Positions 6,418 to 11,771 of a stretch of 11,771 bases of DNA are shown piece by piece. Source of the stretch: Temnopleurus reevesii (lineage: Eukaryota > Echinodermata > Echinoidea > Temnopleuroida > Temnopleuridae); assembly GCA_036244855.1 (NCBI GenBank), contig BQKZ01014712.1, positions 8,660 through 20,430 of the forward strand. Direction: 5' to 3'. Within the stretch, counting starts at the first letter, position 1; the number at the start of each line of letters is the position of its first letter. A program made the position numbers and the translations under genes. Below the pieces are notes generated by a model. It had not been told where the DNA came from and did no database searches. It worked only from the letters and a program-made list of their open reading frames with translations.

Positions 6418-7630
6418 AGTTATCGTGTTCTCAATGAATGAAGAAAAATCAGATGAACAAACTGTAACAGATTGGCCAAAATCGGACAATCCGTTCAAAA
6501 ACACAGTCACAGTGATATGGCGATCCGTGACGCTGATGGGGTTCCGTGCGATCGACAACAGAATCTGTGACGTCATGACTGACAACTCCCCCATTCACTC
6601 TGTATACCATATGTCCCAAAAAAAAATGACAACGGGGCTTTCAGGATTAAACACTTTTTGAAAATGAATATGGAAATAGATGCAGTTTAGCATGTCGCAT
6701 ACATAGCTATTCATCTATATTTGGTGAAAATTTCATGAGATTTGCTTCAGTGGTTACAAAGAAATTAAGCTTTTTGTATCGGATGTCATAATTCCGTTCT
6801 GCACAAGTTTGTGAGGATAGAGACGTGCACAATGGTTATTTAAACTTCCCACGACTCATTGCTCAAAGGGAATGTTACTGCTTTGGGGTTTAAAAGGTTA
6901 AAAGGAGTTCACATCATAATCATATGAATACGTAAATAATGTCATTCAAATAATTCATGACAAGCGTGGATATTTAATTTACATATAAAAGCCCCAAAAC
7001 AAAAACAGTAACATTCATTTTGACCAGTGAAACATTGGAAGTTGAAGTAACCATTGTCCCTGATTGTGCTTTACACGTCTCCGTCCTCACAAACTTGTGC
7101 AGAACGGAATTATGACATCCGCTACAAAAAGTTTCATTTCTTTGTAACCACTGAAGCAAATCTCCTGAGATTTTTACCAGATATAGATGAATAGTTATTT
7201 GTTTGACATGCTAAACCGCATTCATTTTCATACTCATTTTCAAAAGTTATTAATCCTGAAAGCCCCGTTGTCATTTCTTTTGGGCCATATGGTACATGGA
7301 AAAATCAACAAAATGCTTGTTTTCAGCTGCCGAGTATAAACTTCCCTTATTGATTCTGCATGATTATATTTTAAGAAGAATCATGTTTGAACCCATAGTC
7401 AAAATTTTACATTAACCCATTTTTAAGAATTATTTGTACAAAATCAATTAGGAGTTGCCCGACATGACGTCACAGATCTCGTCGATGGTGCCGATCAAAC
7501 GGAACCCCATGAGCGGCAGGGATCGTCGTAGCTCTGTGAATTTGAAAATTCATAACCTTTGAACGGATCGTCCGATTTTTCTCAAATGTTCACAGTCTGT
7601 TTATCTGAATGTCTTCCGTTCAATGATAAC
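6418..7630. mobile_element. Large fold-back (inverted repeat) element in the intron between exons e and f
   Basis: The left arm at about 6418-6895 is the reverse complement, with many mismatches, of about 6985-7630, around a loop of some 90 bp. Clear paired blocks are GGGGTTCCGTGCGATCGACA with GATCAAACGGAACCCCATGA, TGTGACGTCATGAC with ACATGACGTCACAG, TCGGACAATCCGTTCAAA with TTTGAACGGATCGTCCGA, TGCACAAGTTTGTGAGGA with TCCTCACAAACTTGTGCA, and ACAACGGGGCTTTCAGGATTA with TAATCCTGAAAGCCCCGTTGT. The right arm has about 150 bp extra at 7298-7450. Open frames on both strands mirror one another and have no family motifs, so I take it as a non-coding fold-back transposon or an inverted duplication. Confidence 0.85.
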
Positions 7631-7994
7631 AGACAATACCAGGGGCTGGTACCCCTTTGATAAAAAAACGGAGATTGTTGCCAACGACTACAAATGTAAA
7701 TGTAGATTAGTTTAGGGCACTAGACATCTCTCACTGAAAATAACATCCGCGTATATTCACATTGTTATGTAGACGATGCGATATGAAACGATCGCCGCCT
7801 ACAATATAGTTTTTGTAAAGATAAAAACAGAAATTGTGGCCAACATCTTTAAATGTAAGAAATGAGATTATGATTAAAGATCTGAGGGTGTGAGAGCCTA
7901 CTATACGTTTTGTAAAAAGCATATGCGTGGCAAAAAAATACAAAATAGGACATTGTGACATATGACTAATCTTCTTCTAAAACCATGAAAACCG

Positions 7995-8100
7995 GATAAA
8001 CCAAGCCCTGAAACTTGATGGAGAGTCTGGATATGTTGATGTACCTCTTTACCTCTCTGATGATGAAAAAATAATTTTGATAAGCGTTCAGTTCTTCTGA
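7995..8100 (+). pseudogene. Broken duplicate of the LamG exon f, copy 1
   Basis: Reads INQALKLDGESGYVDV, then PLYLSDDEK and an unrelated tail to TGA at 8098-8100. The match to exon f skips the strand containing GDV...FTIEFWCLV, so an internal deletion of roughly 70-80 nt has joined 'DV' to 'PL.LSDDE'. The acceptor is lost: ACCGG stands where copies 2 and 3 have ATAGG. No donor is visible. Its 3' flank resembles that of copy 2, so copies 1 and 2 are closer to each other than to copy 3. Confidence 0.85.
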
Positions 8101-8203
8101 AACAGACCTAATTAAACTTTCAAACTGCAATGGGAAAGATGTAAAGTGATTGCAAAATAAAATCATTTTAAAGATAACGAACTATTCTCGATTCTCAAAA
8201 TAG

Positions 8204-8366
8204 GCTTAATCAAGCCCTGAAACTGGACGGAGAGTCGGGATACATTAATGTAGGGGATGTGGATCCTATTGGGATTACATCACACTTCACCATCGAGTTC
8301 TGGTGCCTCGTACAGCCTCTCTCTGACGCTGAAAAAAATAATATAAAAAGTGTTCTGGTCTTCTAA
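8204..8366 (+). pseudogene. Broken duplicate of the LamG exon f, copy 2
   Basis: The acceptor CTCAAAATAG|G is intact and in the same phase as exon f. It reads LNQALKLDGESGYINVGDVD, then PIGITSHFTIEFWCLVQPLS and DAE, then departs from exon f and hits TAA at 8364-8366. The segment matching ILPLLSSSDGELEVYIKN and its GTAAGT donor is missing. It is nearly identical to exon f over 44 codons, so the duplication is not ancient. If the acceptor were used, the transcript would stop early; it might serve as a poison exon, but degeneration is the simpler view. Confidence 0.88.
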
Positions 8367-8465
8367 AAACAGGCCAGATTAAACTCTCAAACTGTATGAG
8401 GAATCTAACATTATTGCAAAAGTAATACATTTTAAACATAATAAATTATTTCTTTCTAAAAATAG

Positions 8466-8651
8466 GCTGAATCAAGCTCTAAAACTTGATGGGGAGTCCG
8501 GATATGTGGATGTAGGGGATGTGAAGTCCATTGGAATGACGGCACACTTTACTATAGAGTTCTGGTGTCTCGTAGAACCTCTTTCTGACGATGAGATCTT
8601 ACCGCTTCTTAGTTCTTCCGATGGGGAATTAGAAGTGTACATTAAAAATTC
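8466..8651 (+). CDS. Exon f: first half of a LamG (jellyroll) domain
   Basis: A 186-nt exon. The acceptor is TTCTAAAAATAG|G and the donor is AAATTC|GTAAGT. It enters with one base (phase 2) and leaves with two. The 61 whole codons begin LNQALKLDGESGYVDVGDVK, continue SIGMTAHFTIEFWCLVEPLS, and end DDEILPLLSSSDGELEVYIKN. 'ALKLDGesgYVdvgdv' and 'FTIEFWclvepls.deiLplls' are the first and second conserved blocks of LamG_3 (PF13385; 'aLkFdG.ddyV.v......fTieaWv......ilsl'). It is the only complete member of three tandem copies. It joins exon e upstream (Arg codon split) and exon g downstream (TC+G = Ser). Such domains are secreted or cell-surface carbohydrate- or protein-binding modules; no ligand can be inferred here. 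Confidence 0.93.
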
Positions 8652-8717
8652 GTAAGTACATCAAAAGGATAACTTGTTCAGAAACCTGAACGTTTAAAAG
8701 AAATTGCTGCCCAACTT

Positions 8718-8846
8718 TTGACATTCACCAAGAAGTATGACTCAGTGTCAGCAATACATCGTTCATTTTATTGGCTACCAGTTTCAAAACGAATAATTTT
8801 CAAATTTCTCCTAATTGTACAACGTACAATCAGTTCCCAGGGCTAG
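8718..8846 (+). pseudogene. Decayed non-LTR retrotransposon (LINE) ORF2 3' end
   Basis: The frame LTFTKKYDSVSAIHRSFYWL followed by PVSKRIIFKFLLIVQRTISS ends at TAG 8844-8846. It matches the well-known end of the reverse-transcriptase ORF of CR1/L2-like LINEs ('LT...KYDHITPiL.sLHWLPV..RI.FKiLL..yk'). The key block here is FYWLPVSKRIIFKFLLIV. It is a short fossil on the plus strand in the intron after exon f. I could not see the 3' tail repeat or a target duplication. Confidence 0.75.
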
Positions 8847-8929
8847 CGCATGTGAGTCATGCCATCCATAACTGCTAAGTCCCTCTCTGTACAAGGTTAC
8901 AAATGATTATCGATATGAGAGTTTTAAGC

Positions 8930-9012
8930 GGTGAATTTAATACGCGTATTGTATTCCCTTCATTTCCTGTTATGCAACAATTTACCGTGTTGCATGACAA
9001 GACAAATTCACC
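8930..9012. repeat. Nested hairpins
   Basis: GGTGAATTT (8930) and AAATTCACC (9012) form the outer stem. Inside, ATGCAACA-ATTTACCG-TGTTGCAT is a perfect 8-bp hairpin. The shape is that of a small fold-back element of 83 bp. Confidence 0.65.
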
Positions 9013-9213
9013 ATAGGCCCCCGTGTTATTTTTGCGTGCAACATTATGCGATGTTGCAAGGCTTCAATTTTACGCATGCGCAAAGCAGTGATTAGCTGTT
9101 GCGAGCTCTCTGCAGTGTGCGAAGCAAGCTCTCACGAAAACCCCATAGGCTCTACGTGTGTTACTTACCGACGATATCGCGCGAAAGTTGTTTTGATTTT
9201 GTTCGTGATCAAA

Positions 9214-9297
9214 ATGGCAGCTCCCAGGTATCGTTTCGCTTCGTTAACCGAGAACGATTTCGAGGGGATTCTACGCCGAAAAGACAGTGTTGAATAG
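9214..9297 (+). pseudogene. Possible 5' end of a transposon-derived (Crypton/DUF3504-type) gene
   Basis: An ATG at 9214 starts a 27-codon frame: MAAPRYRFASLTENDFEGIL then RRKDSVE and TAG. The N-terminal pattern 'RF..LTE.D.e.il..KDS..T' is typical of invertebrate genes carrying a DUF3504/KCTD1-like tyrosine-recombinase (Crypton-derived) domain, from memory of the family. The frame breaks at a GTTGAATA-type repeat right after it, and no downstream domain is visible. The upstream DNA (9040-9210) is more GC-rich than its surroundings, with ATGCGCAAAG and CGATATCGCGCG, as expected for a captured promoter or first exon. Chance similarity remains possible because the match is short. Confidence 0.35.
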
Positions 9298-9357
9298 TGT
9301 TGAATACAATGTTGAATAGTGTTGAATACAGTGCTGATAGTGTTGAACTACAGTTGA
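9285..9357 (+). repeat. GTTGAATA-type degenerate short tandem repeat
   Basis: Units such as AGTGTTGAATAGTGTTGAAT and ACAATGTTGAATAGTGTTGA recur five to six times before fading into GTTGAACTACAG. It follows directly on the short frame at 9214-9294. Confidence 0.75.
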
Positions 9358-9504
9358 ACTACTACAGTGTCTTGGATCGTTGGAGAGCACCGGTACATTT
9401 ACAAGAGAGTGATTGAAACTGTGAACGAACTTTGTGTCGTGGAAGATCAGCCTTCTGGTACTTCTACAATAATACCGGTAAAAAAGTAAAGATAATACTA
9501 ATTA

Positions 9505-9614
9505 TATTGGATGGCTTTATTTCATTAAATTTCGGGAATATTGCACTCGGAAGGGCCAATATTGCCCTAACTCGTGCAATATTTCCCGGTATTCCATTCA
9601 TTGCCATCCAATAT
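9505..9614. mobile_element. 110-bp palindromic fold-back element
   Basis: The outer arms ATATTGGATGGC (9505-9516) and GCCATCCAATAT (9603-9614) are perfect. Inner arms CGGGAATATTGCAC (9534-9547) and GTGCAATATTTCCCG (9574-9588) pair, and the centre GGGCCAATATTGCCC (9553-9567) is itself nearly palindromic. It is a fold-back MITE by structure, with no coding capacity. Confidence 0.8.
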
Positions 9615-9645
9615 CATATAAGTATTGCATCTCATATGATGAGAG

Positions 9646-9713
9646 ATAGGGGGTGTTGACAAAAAGTTGCGATCTATTGCAAGTAGCAGTTGATCGGCAA
9701 ATGCCAATGAAAA
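9646..9713. mobile_element. Half copy of the 182-bp MITE
   Basis: ATAGGGGGTGTTGACAAAAA, then GTTGCGATCTATTGCAAGTA and GCAGTTGATCGG, match the left 60-70 bp of the element at 4691-4872. The right half with its inverted end is absent. Confidence 0.7.
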
Positions 9714-10449
9714 CCGACCCTCTGAAAATGACCCAAGAAATTAAAATATACAAAAAATGTGAGGAATCCGACCTGAAAAGCAATTATCTCATTTTCTTTT
9801 TACGCCCTTTTAAACATTGTTTTTCATCTGAAAGTTGTTGTCAAAAGACAATCTAACTATTTCGATAAATCCTGAATGACCGATACTGGTTTTATTATCT
9901 TGTATATTTCCTTTAAAACTGGGACTCCAGGGCAAACGAAACCTGATGCTGAGTGCAAACATGCATGTTGAATCCTTTTTCCGGGAAGACCAGAGCCCTG
10001 TAACATGAAAATGTCCAATCGGACGAACGATTGATATCAATCGCATATCTATTGGAATTCATGTACTAAAGTTTGCGATCAATCACAAACTTCTTTTATG
10101 ATACAGGCCCCAGAACTGATTCGTAAGTAGCTCTGAGCAGATCTTCCAGCCAATTATTATTCATTCCTGTATAGTAAGATGATGGTTTTTTTTTCTCATT
10201 TGATTTGTATATCGATTTTGTGTTTGTATTCCAATTAATGCTTCTTTTTTTAAAAATAAAAACAACAAAAGTATGGCTTACATAGCCCAATCCTCCATCT
10301 TAGGAACTGCAACCAACAGAAAATATGCCCTGGCTATTGTATATATTCCCTGAGTTAACACACAAAAAACACTTTCCACAGAGAACTGGTTCTGCAAAAG
10401 TACGAAGGAAACCACCAAAGTGATTTTTCTCAACTTTTTCCCCTTGCAG
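9714..10449 (+). other. Intron before exon g, no gene seen
   Basis: Several 61-78 codon open frames occur on both strands (for example 9810-10046 and 10096-10290 on the minus strand). They lack family motifs and splice context. I see no repeat of note. The stretch ends in a strong pyrimidine tract (TTTTTCTCAACTTTTTCCCC) before the exon g acceptor. Confidence 0.5.
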
Positions 10450-10544
10450 GATTTTATTTGTTGAATACCTAGACGTCAATGTTACCATGGCAGGAGTGGA
10501 TGCCGGTATCTGGACACACATCGCAATCAAAGCAAACGTCGGAG
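10450..10544 (+). CDS. Exon g: central LamG strands with 'WTHIAI' (exon g)
   Basis: A 95-nt exon. The acceptor is TTTTTCCCCTTGCAG|G, a strong pyrimidine tract, and the donor is GGAG|GTTAGT. It enters with one base, completing Ser from exon f's TC, and leaves with one base (G). The 31 whole codons read ILFVEYLDVNVTMAGVDAGI and WTHIAIKANVG. 'WTHIAIka..g' is the hallmark central LamG_3 strand ('l....WtHvAvtyd.g'). The residues that should follow ('lYvNGe', then 'lyiG' and 'GkiDEvriy') are not downstream in the window. They are at its start, in exons 655-722, 1344-1412 and 2563-2674, in the right order and phase (G+AG = Glu). Confidence 0.92.
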
Positions 10545-10584
10545 GTTAGTATTAAAATGAAGAGTGGGGTAAGGGCAAACCATT

Positions 10585-11238
10585 TTAAAAGAGGAGTCTA
10601 CACAAAAATGATATTTTTAACAGGAGCAGAAAAAGTTTGCAAGCAGAACAAAAAAAGTTTGAAAAAATCGGACAAGTAATTAAAAAGTTATGGATTTCTA
10701 AAGAGTTGAATAAAATGAACAGGAGCAGAAAAAGTTTGCAAGCAGAACAAAAAAAGTTTGAAAAAATCGGACAAGTAATTAAAAAGTTATGGATTTCTAA
10801 AGAGTTGAATAAAATGAGCAAATCAGTGTAGATTTTCAGACATGTTGCCAATTTGATGACAACACGGGTGCACAGCAACCTAGGATTTCCTTTATGTTTA
10901 TGGTAAAAATGCATCATTTTCACAGAAAGATACAAAGTTTGCAAAAATGTAAACATGCAAATAGGGGATCTATCAAAAAGATAACATGTGGGTAAAATTT
11001 TGAGGAAATCATATTTTTGGAGAAAAAGTAACATTCTATAACATTGACATGAATATGATACATAGTCAGTTGTACATACAGACATATGTGACATCATCAG
11101 TTGCCAATATGTCTGAATATTGAAACATTCATAACTTTCTTAACAATTGTCCGATTATGCTCAAACTTGTTTTGTTCTGCTTCTCTTATTTTTCTGCTCC
11201 TGTTGAAAAAAAAAATTTTGGGTAGACTCTCCTTTTAA
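10585..11238. mobile_element. 654-bp fold-back element
   Basis: The left end TTAAAAGAGGAGTCTACACA (10585) pairs with GGGTAGACTCTCCTTTTAA (11220-11238). Pairing continues inward through CAGGAGCAGAAAAAG / TTTTTCTGCTCCTG, GAACAAA...AGTTTG / CAAACTTGTTTTGTTC, ATCGGACAAGT / ATTGTCCGAT and ACATGTTGCCAATTTGATGA / CATCAGTTGCCAATATGTC. The arms thus exceed 150 bp on the right and about 290 bp on the left, where a 99-bp piece is duplicated. It inserts in the intron after exon g. A minus-strand frame of 170 codons across the left arm reflects this repeat and is not taken as a gene. Confidence 0.85.
10621..10818 (+). repeat. Two near-identical 99-bp tandem copies inside the fold-back arm
   Basis: Copies at 10621-10719 and 10720-10818 begin CAGGAGCAGAAAAAGTTTGC and differ at only one of 99 positions by eye. 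The period is a multiple of three and both copies are open in one frame (QAEQKKFEKIGQVIKKLWIS then KELNKM), giving a charged, Lys-rich repeat peptide on paper. The right arm carries a single, more diverged copy, so the duplication is recent. Confidence 0.92.
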
Positions 11239-11279
11239 TATTATTTTATTCATAAGCCTTTTTAATCAGGAATTCCTTT

Positions 11280-11322
11280 ATTGATATTACGATATTATTG
11301 ATATTACGATATTATTGATATT
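11280..11322. repeat. 17-bp tandem repeat, 2.5 copies
   Basis: ATTGATATTACGATATT occurs at 11280-11296 and 11297-11313, then ATTGATATT. The copies are perfect. It lies between the fold-back element and the right terminal repeat. Confidence 0.9.
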
Positions 11323-11403
11323 GATCCAAACAAGCTATGCTTTTCTTTGGATACCTCTGTTTTTCTTCAACATAATTTCAAATGTAACGTGTTTATATAT
11401 TTA

Positions 11404-11771
11404 TACCATATGTGATAATGTTTAACATTTGTTATTTTGTCTTACAATTTATATTTTTTTCGTTTATATCCATGCAAGTTTATGTTAAATTGTAATTGTT
11501 ATGACTTGAGTGAAAAATAAAAAATATCTGAATCTGAAAAAAAATTCAAGTTTTCGATATAAATAAAAATATGTTGTAAAGCAATGGTAATTCTTGATGT
11601 CAAGAAATCGGAAACGTGATTATAAGGAATGAATCCGCGAAAGTAGATTAATGTTAAAACGGCTTGCCATACGCGATGTGTCAGACTTTGGCTCATCTGT
11701 CTATTTAGAGCTTCAGCTGTGTGCAAACGTCAAAAATTGTTGCAAGATGGAAGATAGGGGGTGGACTACAA
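11404..11771. repeat. Right copy of the terminal direct repeat
   Basis: Identical to 1-353 through 11756, then five G, TGG, ACTACAA where the left copy has a longer G-rich run. The window ends inside the repeat, so its true length is unknown. Being intronic and free of mismatches in 353 bp, it is either a very recent duplication, the same molecule read twice (circular or overlapping ends), or a collapsed tandem array. Confidence 0.95.

Noticed and set aside
10585..11097. 170-codon minus-strand frame, the longest in the window
   Set aside because: It is built from the duplicated fold-back arm; its repeated peptide mirrors the 99-bp duplication and has no family features.
1..11771. LTR retrotransposon with the terminal repeats as LTRs
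   Set aside because: The repeats lack TG...CA ends, primer-binding site and polypurine tract. No gag or pol frames lie between them, and host LamG exons cross the join in phase.

Overview
This is eukaryotic nuclear DNA. It is AT-rich, full of short fold-back and tandem repeats, and carries small exons (68-186 nt) with GT-AG borders separated by long introns. The exon content, a decayed LINE end, 'AAAGCGCT...GCGCTATATAAG' element tails and many small inverted-repeat elements suggest a marine invertebrate, perhaps an echinoderm or another invertebrate deuterostome. The taxon is an inference, not something the sequence proves.

One plus-strand gene can be supported, and it is open at both ends of the window. 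Six confident exons (655-722, 1344-1412, 2563-2674, 6207-6350, 8466-8651, 10450-10544) and one probable exon (3211-3342) encode pieces of an extracellular-type protein built from LamG (concanavalin A-like jellyroll, Laminin_G_3 type) domains and the C-terminal end of a thrombospondin C-terminal (TSP_C) domain. The order is permuted. The window opens with the second half of a LamG domain, passes through the linker into the next repeat and the TSP_C tail, and closes with the first half of a LamG domain.

The first 376 bases recur at the end (11404-11771), identical except for an 8-nt difference in a G-rich run. If the ends are joined, the splice phase of the last exon (10450-10544, ends with one codon base) fits the first exon (655-722, starts with two), and the two LamG halves make one continuous LamG domain. 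The simplest reading is a unit of about 11.4 kb that repeats head to tail inside one gene, giving a protein of repeated linker-TSP_C tail-LamG modules. A circular molecule or an assembly collapse of such an array would look the same from here.

The introns hold most of the remaining structure. 1413-2562 has two tandem hairpins just before an acceptor. 3255-3707 is a 181-bp tandem repeat that copies an exon end with its splice donor. 3714-5626 has a nested fold-back element, a 154-bp triple repeat, a 182-bp terminal-inverted-repeat element and a hairpin. 6418-7630 is a large inverted repeat. 7995-8366 holds two broken duplicates of the LamG exon at 8466. 8718-9713 has a LINE remnant, a possible transposon-gene start and palindromic elements. 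10585-11238 is another fold-back element with a recent 99-bp duplication in one arm. No tRNA, rRNA, CRISPR array or prokaryotic gene was seen. At least one coding exon between 3343 and 6206 is predicted from the phases but was not found.
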